From Gemmatimonadaceae bacterium (GTDB lineage: Bacteria > Gemmatimonadota > Gemmatimonadetes > Gemmatimonadales > Gemmatimonadaceae), in contig CANGXD010000004.1 in assembly GCA_947457545.1 (NCBI GenBank), positions 30,564-94,563 of the forward strand: a stretch of DNA of 64,000 nt, read 5' to 3'. Shown here one piece after another: positions 51,447 to 59,332 of this stretch. The notes beneath the pieces were generated by a model. It ran no database searches, was not told the DNA's origin, and worked only from the letters and a program-made list of their open reading frames with translations. The position numbers were made by a program, and so were the translations under genes. Each line of letters starts with the position of its first letter. Positions within the stretch are counted from its first letter, which is position 1.

Positions 51447-51475
51447 TTGCACGTTTATCGCCGGTGACCTATATC
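51447..51475 (+). promoter_or_regulatory. Candidate sigma-70-type promoter of the T6SS core operon
   Basis: TTGCAC (51447-51452) and TATATC (51470-51475) are separated by exactly 17 bases in the 150-bp gap before tssB, about 110 bp from its start codon. Both hexamers match the consensus at four of six positions. It is the best promoter-like pair in the gap, but no experiment or conservation supports it. Confidence 0.4.
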
Positions 51476-51584
51476 ACTGCTCGTCGTGATCATCTGCTGT
51501 CCGGTCGGGTGAGTCGTCATTGACCCGCCGGCAGTCGTACTTCGTTTCCGCTTTCAACTATTTCCCGCTGGAGGATTGACGGCC

Positions 51585-52058
51585 ATGCCGGTCACCAAAG
51601 TTACGCGCACTGGGGTGCGCTCCGCGCCGCGACAGGTGCCTACGGACACCACCGCGACCCTGTTGCCCATGACCTTCGATCGTGTCGGCGAGGAAGCCCC
51701 GGAAGACGAAGCCCCCACGAAAATCAGTTCGTTGCAGGACGCGTTCGCGGCCTACAAACCCGAACTCGACTTCCGGACCACGGTGGGTGACGAAGGGACG
51801 GAGTTCGTCGCGGAGCTGGAGTTCAAGAGCCTCAAGGATTTCGACCCCAAGCAGATCCGCTCGCGCACCCCGGGCAAGCGCAATGATATCGCCGATCTGC
51901 AGATGCAGATCGATCTGCTGCATCGCATGCGGGAAAGTTTCTCCGTTCTCGCCGTCAAGCGTGCGTGGGAAAAGCAGGAACAGCGCCAGGAAATCATCGA
52001 TGCCCTCGGCGATTTCCAGAACCAGTTGCAGCGCCTCAGCAGCGAAGGGACCGAGTAA
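51585..52058 (+). CDS. tssB: T6SS contractile sheath small subunit TssB (VipA)
   Basis: 157 aa from ATG at 51585, with GGAGG ten bases upstream. Core: TKISSLQDAFAAYKPELDFR, TEFVAELEFKSLKDFDPKQI, DLLHRMRESFSVL and a charged C-terminal helix KRAWEKQEQRQEIIDALGDF. TssB pairs with TssC to form the contractile sheath around the Hcp tube in the cytoplasm. The length fits the family. It is followed directly by tssC (ATG right after the stop), as is usual, and begins the structural operon. The Pro/Ala/Thr-rich N-terminus is not conserved. Confidence 0.93.
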   Translation: MPVTKVTRTGVRSAPRQVPTDTTATLLPMTFDRVGEEAPEDEAPTKISSLQDAFAAYKPELDFRTTVGDEGTEFVAELEFKSLKDFDPKQIRSRTPGKRNDIADLQMQIDLLHRMRESFSVLAVKRAWEKQEQRQEIIDALGDFQNQLQRLSSEGTE

Positions 52059-53402
52059 ATGAGCGACAACGTGCTTACTGCCACCAAGGCCGATATCATC
52101 GGCAAGAAGGCGGCTGGAAAGGCGATCGAGGAGATCTTCTCGGTCATTCATCCGGCGCCGGTTCGTGCGCCACTCTCGGAAATTTTCACGCGTGAGTCGG
52201 CCGGCCAGTTCCTGCAGCGCGTCACGAACTTCTCCAAGCTGCTGAGCCCCGAGGACAACTACGCGCAGGCCGTGGCGAAGCTCGACGCCGAGATCAAGAA
52301 GCTCGAAGGCGTGCGTGATGAGGTATTGGCCAAGCTCTTCGAAAAGCTCCGCCCCGTCGAGCGCAGCTACCGGCAGCTCAACGTCTATTTCGAAAACATC
52401 GATCCTCGTGACGGCGTGCAGCGTCCGCCTGTCGAATTCTACGTTTTCAATGCCGACGCCACCTGCATCAAGAACGACGTGGACAGCTCCACCATCGTGG
52501 CGCTGGATGAATTCATCAAGTCGCGCAACGATTCGTTCAACTTCCGGCAGTTCGTCAGCAATCTGGTGGTGCCGGGGTATATCAACGACACGGTGCGTAA
52601 GCGCCTGGAAGACATCACGAGCCAGTGGGGCATGCTCCTCATTGGTGATCTCAAGGACGAACCGAACTTCCGCGCCCTAAGCGATCAGTTCCGTACGGAT
52701 GGCGGCTCTTACGAATTCCTGAAGCGTCCGGAAGACAAGGCCGCGTCGGACGTGGTCATCGCCGGATACGTCCGTTTGCGTGAGAAGCATTGGTTCGAGC
52801 AGCCGGATGGCTATTCCGACGACGCCGACCTCTTCGGTCCGCCGTCCATGCTTTTCGCCGGCTGTCTGGCGCGTACGGATCGTACGACGGGGGGCGGTAT
52901 TGCCCAGGGACCGGTCGGTATGGTGTTCGGCAAGATTCGCGGGGTTGACAAGGCGCGCATCGAGCCGCGCGTCTCGCAGATGGAGCACCTCACGATGGAG
53001 CGCCAGATGGTCACCATCGTGCGCAACGCCGACAACGACCTGTGCTTCATGGGCAGCCGCACCCAGGCGGAAGATCCGAACGGCGTGATGAAGTTCTTCT
53101 CGTCGTACCGCGTGTTGCGCTACATCGAACGGCGTATCGCCGTGTATCTGCGCGAAGTGGCGGAACAACGCCTCACCCGCGAGCTGGTCAAAGAAAAGGT
53201 CCGTAATCCCATCGAGGAAATGCTCGAGGCGGAAAAGAAGAACGGCACCATTCATGAGTTCCATTTCGATTGGGATCCGGACGAAGACAAGCTCGCCATG
53301 GGCGTGCTCGACATGGAACTGGAGATCCTCCCAGTCGGGCCGGCTGAGACGTTCAACCTCAAGATCGACGTCCCCAGGAAGAAGCAGGGCGGCGAGGGCT
53401 GA
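52059..53402 (+). CDS. tssC: T6SS contractile sheath large subunit TssC (VipB)
   Basis: 447 aa; ATG directly after the tssB stop. N-terminal approximately 100 residues are helical (FLQRVTNFSKLLSPEDNYAQ). The core has FVSNLVVPGYINDTVRKRLE, DVVIAGYVRLREKHWFEQ, GPVGMVFGKIRGVDKARIEP and EHLTMERQMVTIVRNADNDL. The C-terminus has RVLRYIERRIAVYLRE and ends in a beta sheet (LDMELEILPVGPAETFNLKI). These fit TssC, which forms the sheath with TssB and is recycled by ClpV. It is closer in style to the Bacteroidota-type TssC than to the proteobacterial approximately 490-aa form, an impression from length and motifs. Confidence 0.93.
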   Translation: MSDNVLTATKADIIGKKAAGKAIEEIFSVIHPAPVRAPLSEIFTRESAGQFLQRVTNFSKLLSPEDNYAQAVAKLDAEIKKLEGVRDEVLAKLFEKLRPVERSYRQLNVYFENIDPRDGVQRPPVEFYVFNADATCIKNDVDSSTIVALDEFIKSRNDSFNFRQFVSNLVVPGYINDTVRKRLEDITSQWGMLLIGDLKDEPNFRALSDQFRTDGGSYEFLKRPEDKAASDVVIAGYVRLREKHWFEQPDGYSDDADLFGPPSMLFAGCLARTDRTTGGGIAQGPVGMVFGKIRGVDKARIEPRVSQMEHLTMERQMVTIVRNADNDLCFMGSRTQAEDPNGVMKFFSSYRVLRYIERRIAVYLREVAEQRLTRELVKEKVRNPIEEMLEAEKKNGTIHEFHFDWDPDEDKLAMGVLDMELEILPVGPAETFNLKIDVPRKKQGGEG

Positions 53403-53437
53403 GCGCCCTCGTCGACACCTTTCATCGACCCACGCCT

Positions 53438-53806
53438 ATGTCCGATCCGCATTTGTCACCCGAGGAGCCGGCGACACCGAAAAACGATGTACGGCGCTCC
53501 GTGCATGAGGACATGGGCGTCCGGGTCGAGCGCGACCTGACCAATTCCAGTGATTGGCTGGCGCGCGGATCGAAGACGCATTTCTCCAAGATCAAGTTCC
53601 ATTCGGTTGGACGGTCCTTCGCCGAACCGTCCGCGTCACCGCCGCCAGCGGCTCCGGCCGCTGAACCGGAACCGCCCGTGGTGTCCCGCAGCGCCGTGGC
53701 CGAGCCCTCGGCGCCCCCGAGCGCGGCCACCGTTGGCGGCAGTCCTCCGGAGCTTCCGCCAGCACCGAGCCTCCTGGACCGCATCAAGTCGTTGTTTGGT
53801 CTGTAA
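53438..53806 (+). CDS. Small Pro/Ala-rich protein between tssC and hcp
   Basis: A 122-aa protein. Residues 1-60 are charged (PKNDVRRSVHEDMGVRVERD, then SKTHFSKIKFHSVGRSF), 65-105 are a Pro/Ala/Ser-rich linker, and the end is a short amphipathic helix (LLDRIKSLFGL). No signal peptide, no domain recognised. Position inside the core operon suggests a system-specific sheath, tube or baseplate accessory factor. The tail resembles the WVKGLFG segment after the signal peptide of the protein at 63,797. Confidence 0.7.
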   Translation: MSDPHLSPEEPATPKNDVRRSVHEDMGVRVERDLTNSSDWLARGSKTHFSKIKFHSVGRSFAEPSASPPPAAPAAEPEPPVVSRSAVAEPSAPPSAATVGGSPPELPPAPSLLDRIKSLFGL

Positions 53807-53884
53807 TGGTTCGCCGGGTTCCGGCGCTGTACACATGATCGGTGCTGTCACCGAGCAATCCCCCACTAAATCAGGAGCACTTCC

Positions 53885-54364
53885 ATGGCTGGCTCTACGT
53901 ACAAGCGCGTCAAGCTCAAGATCGACGGCGTTGAATGCTTTCCCCTCGAAGTGAAGTACGCGCTGTCGCGCTCGGCCAATCAGGTTGGACGTCGTATCGG
54001 AGAGTCCATGCAGGCTCGCGCCTATGTCTGGGTCGATCCGCATGACATCTCGCGCCTCAGCCAGCAGGCGCTGGTCGATCTCTGGAAGATGGCCACGGAA
54101 ACGAAGGATCCGCTGCACAAGGTGGAAATCACCTGGTATCTCGAAGACGGCGACAAGGTGCTGTCCGCGTCGGAATTCCAGGGGTGGATCTCCATTTTCC
54201 AGTTCACCAATCCCTCGCTCGCCGGTTTGCCGGGCACGGGTGGTGACCTCGCCGGCAAGGGCGGCGTGATGCAGAGCCAGACCTCGTACAACAACATGTT
54301 GTACATGGAACTGGTGGTGACGCTCGACGAAGCGAACGTCGCCAAGCACAAGTTCACCAAGTGA
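53885..54364 (+). CDS. hcp: T6SS inner tube protein Hcp (TssD)
   Basis: 159 aa, ATG at 53885 with AGGAG nine bases upstream. The beta-rich sequence YKRVKLKIDGVECFPLEVKY, MQARAYVWVDPHDISRLSQQ, KVEITWYLEDGDKVLSASEF and NMLYMELVVTLDEANVAKHK fits the TssD/Hcp fold. Hexamers stack into the tube inside the TssBC sheath. Between sheath genes and tssE the identification is firm. A strong hairpin follows (54,373-54,399), as often after hcp genes that need high expression. No toxin fusion. Confidence 0.9.
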   Translation: MAGSTYKRVKLKIDGVECFPLEVKYALSRSANQVGRRIGESMQARAYVWVDPHDISRLSQQALVDLWKMATETKDPLHKVEITWYLEDGDKVLSASEFQGWISIFQFTNPSLAGLPGTGGDLAGKGGVMQSQTSYNNMLYMELVVTLDEANVAKHKFTK

Positions 54365-54372
54365 TGTCGTGT

Positions 54373-54399
54373 CCGGGCGGTTGCACCCCAACCGCCCGG
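54373..54399 (+). terminator. Perfect 11-bp stem hairpin after hcp
   Basis: CCGGGCGGTTG (54373-54383) and CAACCGCCCGG (54389-54399) are perfect reverse complements with a five-base loop, nine bases after the hcp stop and 19 bases before the tssE start. The following bases are CTCCCGTTTC, so the T-run is weak. It is a partial terminator or 3' stabiliser of hcp mRNA that lets later genes be made at lower levels. Confidence 0.7.
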
Positions 54400-54417
54400 C
54401 TCCCGTTTCGTCTCTGA

Positions 54418-54777
54418 ATGGACAGCGTCTCAGTTCCCCTGCAGTTCGAGTCGTCGGGGCGTCTCGCCCGTGGCGACCGGATCGACGCGGTCAGTCGGGT
54501 TCTTGGCGCCATGATCGCCACCCGCACAGCCGACTTGCCCGAAGCCGCGTGGTTCGGGTTGGCGGATCTCGTCGAGTCCATCAACGTGTCCGTAACCGAT
54601 CAGGGAGCGGTGGCGCAGGCCATGAACACCGCACTCGAGCAGTTGGGGATCGATTGGGTGCAGGTCTCCTCCGCCAGCGTGCGGCGAGGCGCCATCGCCT
54701 CGGGAGAGATCCAGCTCGATGTCTCGTTGCAGACCACCGACGACGACGCCATCGTCCACCGTCAGCTCGCCCTCTAG
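54418..54777 (+). CDS. tssE: T6SS baseplate protein TssE-like (gp25 family)
   Basis: 119 aa from ATG at 54418. ARGDRIDAVSRVLGAMIATR, TADLPEAAWFGLADLVESIN, VAQAMNTALEQLGIDWVQVS, ending in a beta strand pair (GEIQLDVSLQTTD). This layout (helix, WFGL.DL, helix, then a C-terminal sheet) fits the gp25/TssE wedge protein, with the position between hcp and vgrG supporting it. The EPR motif of classical gp25 is not evident, so it is divergent. Confidence 0.7.
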   Translation: MDSVSVPLQFESSGRLARGDRIDAVSRVLGAMIATRTADLPEAAWFGLADLVESINVSVTDQGAVAQAMNTALEQLGIDWVQVSSASVRRGAIASGEIQLDVSLQTTDDDAIVHRQLAL

Positions 54778-54781
54778 CCCA

Positions 54782-54797
54782 CCGGCCAATTGGCCGG
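54782..54797. repeat. 16-bp perfect palindrome between tssE and vgrG
   Basis: CCGGCCAATTGGCCGG at 54782-54797, ten bases before the vgrG start, is fully self-complementary. It could occlude the vgrG ribosome-binding site or be an operator; it may also be chance in GC-rich DNA. Confidence 0.4.
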
Positions 54798-54806
54798 ATC
54801 CGCGAC

Positions 54807-56684
54807 ATGCAAGTCAAGCTCCTGGTCACCATAGGCGACTCACTCGAGCTGCGGAACAGCGAGGTCGAGCACCTCGAAGTCCGCACAGCGCTCGGCGAGC
54901 ACTCCACGATGCGGCTGCATTTCACCCGCGACGCGAGCCAGTCACTGCCGCTCGAGGAACTGCTGGCAAAGACGGCGGTGGTAAAGCTCCAGCCCAACGA
55001 GTCGCCGGAGGACGAAGGGGAGCTGCCGCGAGGTATCGAGGTCTTCACGGGTACGGTCACGAATGGCCGCCAGTCGCATCATTCCTTTCGCGGATCCTCG
55101 ATTACCCTCGAGGCTCATTCTGCTTCGTGGAAGCTAGAACACCGGCAGATCCGTCACTACAAGGAACAGTCGGCGGTGGATCTCCTCCGCCAGCTAGGCT
55201 TCCACGTGAGCGGAGGCTTTTCTCGCGCGAACGTGAACTTTGACTTTCTGCAGTACAACGAAACCGATTTTGCGTTCGCCAAGCGGGTGGCCGACGAGTT
55301 CGGGCTGTTTATCCGTACCGACCGCGGGCAGTTGACCGCGACGTCGAACTTCGATAAAAAATGGTCGCTGTTCTGGGGTGACGACCTGCTGTCGATCGAG
55401 ACGGTCGCTGGCCCTCAGAACCACGGGGTGAAGGGATTCTTTTTTGAACCCGAGAAGAAACAGGGACACCTCTACCACGGCACCCGCAAGACGGCTAACC
55501 GACTCGGTGGCGCCGGTCCCCTTTCAGCAGAGGTGGACCGGCTGGCCGCCAATGAAAAAGGCGGCGGAGATCCGCTGGTCGTTGATATCCCCTATCGGGC
55601 CGCGGACCCATCCGGCTACCGCGATTCGCTCGAGCGCGAGAGCCTGCGACGTTCGGCGAACAGCGTGCGGGTGGTCGGAGAATCCATCCAATGCCGTCTC
55701 GCCGCCGGGGATATGATCGACATTCAATCGTTCGACGGCTACCGCACCCCGCCCATCGACGGCATTTTCGGCCTCACCGAAGTCGTGCACGTGTTCGACG
55801 GCCAGAGCTACCGCAACCACTTCGAAGGCACGACATCGTCGACGTGGCTCCACGAAGAGCGCCCGGAACGCACGAGCATGCCGGGCATTCAAACGGGCCT
55901 CGTGACCAACAACCGCGACCCGCTCAAGCAGGGACGCGTTCAGGTACAGTTTCCGTGGGCGACGGAGCCCGGGCGCTGGTATCGCACCATGTCTCCGTAT
56001 ACCGGAAAACAGCGGGGCATCTTTTTCACCCCTGATGTTGGCGACGAAGTCGTCGTGGCCTTCGAGCATGGTGACCCCGAACGGGGACTCGTGATCGGGG
56101 CCGTCTGGAACGGTGTCGATGTTCCCAACGCGAATGGTCCGCTGGTTAAATCCATCGTGACCGCCAGCGGTAGCACCATCCTGTTTGACGATCAGGAGCA
56201 AGGGAAAGAGGTGGTCGAGCTGCATACCCCCGAAGGGAAGTGCATCGTGCAGCTCAACCAGAACGGCGGAAAGCCGGTGCTGACGCTGCGCTCGACCGGG
56301 GACATTTCGCTCGAAGCGGACGGTCAGGTTCGGGTGCAATCACAATCTTTTGTGGTTAAGACCGAAGGCAACGCCGAGGTGCTCGCGCAGGGGAACGTGG
56401 TCGTCGACGGAAAGTCGAACGTGACCGTGAAGGCGGGAGCCAATGGGGCGGTGGAGGCTTCGGCCAATCTGACGCTGAAGGGTGGCTTAATGGCCAATCT
56501 GGTGGGCGGAGCGACCACGAACGTCGTGGCCACCATCGTGCAGATTCAACCGCCTGGATTCAAGGCCCCACCCAACACCGTATCGCCGGCTTCACTGCCG
56601 CCCAAAGCCAAGACCTCACGTCCAAAGCCAACGGCGGGTCAGGGGAAGCTGACGCAGGATACGCCGACGCTACGGAAGGGTTGA
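54807..56684 (+). CDS. vgrG: T6SS spike protein VgrG (TssI)
   Basis: 625 aa from ATG at 54807; the frame upstream is a shadow of tssE. The N-terminal half is gp27-like (LRLHFTRDASQS-type strands, FDFLQYNETDFAFAKRVADE, FGLFIRTDRG, IDIQSFDGYRTPPIDGIFGL). Then the gp5 OB-fold (GLVTNNRDPLKQGRVQVQFP, TPDVGDEVVVAFEHGDPERG, VIGAVWNG) and a C-terminal beta-helix (GDISLEADGQVRVQSQSFVV, VKAGANGAVEASANL). The tail is short with no toxin, so cargo must come through PAAR proteins. It pierces target membranes as a trimer at the tip of the Hcp tube. Confidence 0.95.
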   Translation: MQVKLLVTIGDSLELRNSEVEHLEVRTALGEHSTMRLHFTRDASQSLPLEELLAKTAVVKLQPNESPEDEGELPRGIEVFTGTVTNGRQSHHSFRGSSITLEAHSASWKLEHRQIRHYKEQSAVDLLRQLGFHVSGGFSRANVNFDFLQYNETDFAFAKRVADEFGLFIRTDRGQLTATSNFDKKWSLFWGDDLLSIETVAGPQNHGVKGFFFEPEKKQGHLYHGTRKTANRLGGAGPLSAEVDRLAANEKGGGDPLVVDIPYRAADPSGYRDSLERESLRRSANSVRVVGESIQCRLAAGDMIDIQSFDGYRTPPIDGIFGLTEVVHVFDGQSYRNHFEGTTSSTWLHEERPERTSMPGIQTGLVTNNRDPLKQGRVQVQFPWATEPGRWYRTMSPYTGKQRGIFFTPDVGDEVVVAFEHGDPERGLVIGAVWNGVDVPNANGPLVKSIVTASGSTILFDDQEQGKEVVELHTPEGKCIVQLNQNGGKPVLTLRSTGDISLEADGQVRVQSQSFVVKTEGNAEVLAQGNVVVDGKSNVTVKAGANGAVEASANLTLKGGLMANLVGGATTNVVATIVQIQPPGFKAPPNTVSPASLPPKAKTSRPKPTAGQGKLTQDTPTLRKG

Positions 56685-56690
56685 CGCCGG

Positions 56691-58409
56691 GTGGCATCGA
56701 CCCCTCCGGCCGGCGCAGGCGACGGTCTCAACTTCGGCAGGACAACGACCAGTATCGCCGCCGAGTTGCGCCGAGGCTTCGAAGCGGCGTTTCAGCAGGT
56801 GTACGGATCCCGACCCGAGCGGGATCCGATGCTGGCCGTGCTGCTGCAGGCACTCGCCAGTCAGATCTCGCGTGTCTACGACGATGCCTCCCAGCTGTTT
56901 CCCGAGCGGGTGGTCGACGACCTGATCGCATCGCTCGGCATTTCCCCCTCGGTTGCGGTACCCTCGCAAACGGTGGTGAACTTTCGTGTCATCGACTCGC
57001 GCGAATCGGTCCAACTCGATGTCCCGCTGGTGGGCTACACGCGCGCGGGCGAGGAAATGCAGTTCCTTCCCGACCGCAGCATTGACTTGCTACCCGTCGC
57101 GCTACGCTTTGCGGGCGTGCTGGAGGGTGGCCGTCTGCAGGTCGTCCCGGGCGCCACGCTCGACGACGCCGGCACACCGCTGCCCCCGGACGCGGCGGCG
57201 GCGCGGCAGAGCGCGGCATCCATGCTGCTGCTGGCGATCGACGCTCCTGCGGGTGTGGACTTGGCTCGGCTCGGTTTGCACATCGAGACGACACCGCTTG
57301 GCGGCCCCGTCGAGCTGGCGTTGAGTCGAAGCCCGTGGTATCTGCTCGACACTGACGGCGTGGCCCGCGGCAACAGCACCATGCTTTCCCGCAGCGATCG
57401 CGGTGGCGTACGGGCGCTTCACTTTGCCAGCGAGACGGCGCCGGCGGCGGAGGTGGCGGTCGTCAACGTGGAAGTGGGCGAGGGGCCGTTCGGCGCCCAG
57501 TGCTTTGCCTTTCCCGCAGACGGCGAACCGCTCGCATCCCGAGGAGCTCCGCCGCGCGACCTGCGCGAGGCCGTGGAGCGTTTGGTTCCGGCCGATTTCG
57601 CGCATGTGCTGAAGGCTCCGCTCTACTGGATCGCCATCCCCTTGCCGCTCGGCCTTTCAGGAATCTCCGATGCGATTCAGGGCGTCACGTTGAACGCGGT
57701 GACGGCCTCCAATCTCGAAATCATCAGCGAACACCTGAATTTCGAGCGGCGCGGTCACGTGGTGGATGTTCGCCCCGAGGGTCAGCGGGGGCGATATCTG
57801 CTCGGGGTCCAGGCGGTGCTTGGCGAGGCCAACGCGCGGTACGCTCACGAGGGCGACGTGGATGCGCCACCGGGAGCGGGTCGCTATCGCATCGATCGCG
57901 GACGCGTTCACGTGCAGCCCAGCCGCTCCGCTACCGGGCGGTTGGACCGTCACGCCGATCTCAGATTACTCGTGACCGACGGTGAACGCGCGAATGGCGT
58001 CGATACCGGCCGCATTTCCCGAATTGCTGGCCGCTACGACAACCCATTGATTCAGGTGGTCAACCTGACGCCGACGCGCGGTGGAGCAAATCCACCGGAG
58101 TATCAGCAAGGGCGCCTTCGTCTTGCCGAAGCCCTCCGGAGCCGCGAGCGGGCAGTGACGCATGCCGATTTCGAGGTGATTGTCCAGGCCATGGAGCCGC
58201 GCGTCAAGCAGACGCGCGTGAGCTACGAAGCGGCCTTGATCGACAACCGCGTGCAGCCGGTGCACCGCGTGCACCTTACCGTGAGTCGACGGGACTTCGG
58301 TGATCCGGACACCGAAATACGGCGCGTTCGCGATGGCGTTGAGCGCCACTTGCAGTCCAGAGTGCTGCTCGGGCACGCGGTCGAAGTGGTCATGGAGACG
58401 ATCTCCTGA
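56691..58409 (+). CDS. tssF: T6SS baseplate protein TssF
   Basis: 572 aa from GTG at 56691, seven bases after vgrG. The N-terminus has ELRRGFEAAFQQVYGSRPER, DPMLAVLLQALASQISRVYD and ERVVDDLIASLGISPSVAV, the helical start of TssF. The middle is beta-rich and the end (RSRERAVTHADFEVIVQAME, RVKQTRVSYEA, HLQSRVLLGHAVEVVMETIS) resembles phage baseplate-J proteins, to which TssF is related. TssF with TssG, TssE and TssK makes the baseplate wedge. Divergent from proteobacterial TssF, but its place before tssG and tssK supports the call. Confidence 0.85.
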   Translation: MASTPPAGAGDGLNFGRTTTSIAAELRRGFEAAFQQVYGSRPERDPMLAVLLQALASQISRVYDDASQLFPERVVDDLIASLGISPSVAVPSQTVVNFRVIDSRESVQLDVPLVGYTRAGEEMQFLPDRSIDLLPVALRFAGVLEGGRLQVVPGATLDDAGTPLPPDAAAARQSAASMLLLAIDAPAGVDLARLGLHIETTPLGGPVELALSRSPWYLLDTDGVARGNSTMLSRSDRGGVRALHFASETAPAAEVAVVNVEVGEGPFGAQCFAFPADGEPLASRGAPPRDLREAVERLVPADFAHVLKAPLYWIAIPLPLGLSGISDAIQGVTLNAVTASNLEIISEHLNFERRGHVVDVRPEGQRGRYLLGVQAVLGEANARYAHEGDVDAPPGAGRYRIDRGRVHVQPSRSATGRLDRHADLRLLVTDGERANGVDTGRISRIAGRYDNPLIQVVNLTPTRGGANPPEYQQGRLRLAEALRSRERAVTHADFEVIVQAMEPRVKQTRVSYEAALIDNRVQPVHRVHLTVSRRDFGDPDTEIRRVRDGVERHLQSRVLLGHAVEVVMETIS

Positions 58410-58423
58410 CGACCCGCGACGCG

Positions 58424-59332
58424 GTGCTCATGCCGGACCTGGTCAGCGCCTCGCGGCTGTTCCGGCACGACGTGCACTCGGCGATCGGCAGTCTGGCAGC
58501 CCTCGGGGTGTCACTGGACCGTGTGGACCTCCGCTACGAAGCGGGAGGAGAGCCCGGTCGCGTGCTGGCGCAAAAGCCTGCGCCTGGCACCACCCTGCAT
58601 GCCACCAGTCGTACGGAACTGCGCATCGCCGGCACGGGCACGCTGTACAGCGTGCCCTATGTGCTGCGTGATGCCACCGAGCCCGGTCAGATGGCGGTCG
58701 ATGCGTTGGCCGAGGTACTGGATACCTCGCTCATCCGCGCCCGTCTCTTCGTCCAAAGCGCCGGCGGTCACTTCCTCCTGCAGCCCGGCGTTCCAGTTAC
58801 CGCCCTGCGGTGGATTCAGGAGGTCATGCGCCTCGATGCGTCGGCATGGTCGCAGAGCGAGTGGTACCGAATGGCGCGTCTCCTGTCCGTCCTTCCCACG
58901 ATCGCTGGACGCGCCGATGCGGTCGGCACGGCGTTGCGGTTCGTCTTCGGCTTACCGGTGTCGGAGCCGGTGCTCCGCTATGCGCGCCTGCCCATGCGCG
59001 ACGCGATCGCCACGCGGCTGGGATCGTGGAACGGGCGCCTTGGGGTTGACGCTGTCGTGGGCAACGGGCTGACCGTGCCGCACCAGCTGGCCATTCGCAT
59101 TGGTCCGGTACCGCTCAAGACGTATCTCGCGCAACACAAACGCGAGGCGGCGCGCACGGCCCTGTATCGGTTGTTGCTGCCTACCTTCCTCCCGGGAGGA
59201 GTCAGGGAACGTTGGGTTGTCGAACCGCGTGGGCAAGAGTATCGTCTAGGGTCTCGCGAGGCCCCGGCGCTGCTGGGGGCATCATCGTACCTCTCGACAG
59301 CTCCCTCCCCAATGGCAGCGCCGGAGTCGTAG
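58424..59332 (+). CDS. tssG: T6SS baseplate protein TssG with N-terminal PASTA-like segment
   Basis: About 302 aa from GTG at 58424 (ATG at 58430 possible). The C-terminal part has YRMARLLSVLPTIAGRADAV, ATRLGSWNGRLGVDAVVGNG and HQLAIRIGPVPLKTYLA, which follow TssG (LG.DAV.G, IGP). Residues 20-70 (AIGSLAALGVSLDRVDLRYE, then GRVLAQKPAPGTTLHATSRT) have a PASTA-like pattern with the PAPGT turn, unusual for TssG. The stop TAG shares a base with the GTG of tssK. TssG bridges TssF and TssK in the wedge. The family call is moderate on sequence and strong on context. Confidence 0.78.
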   Translation: MLMPDLVSASRLFRHDVHSAIGSLAALGVSLDRVDLRYEAGGEPGRVLAQKPAPGTTLHATSRTELRIAGTGTLYSVPYVLRDATEPGQMAVDALAEVLDTSLIRARLFVQSAGGHFLLQPGVPVTALRWIQEVMRLDASAWSQSEWYRMARLLSVLPTIAGRADAVGTALRFVFGLPVSEPVLRYARLPMRDAIATRLGSWNGRLGVDAVVGNGLTVPHQLAIRIGPVPLKTYLAQHKREAARTALYRLLLPTFLPGGVRERWVVEPRGQEYRLGSREAPALLGASSYLSTAPSPMAAPES

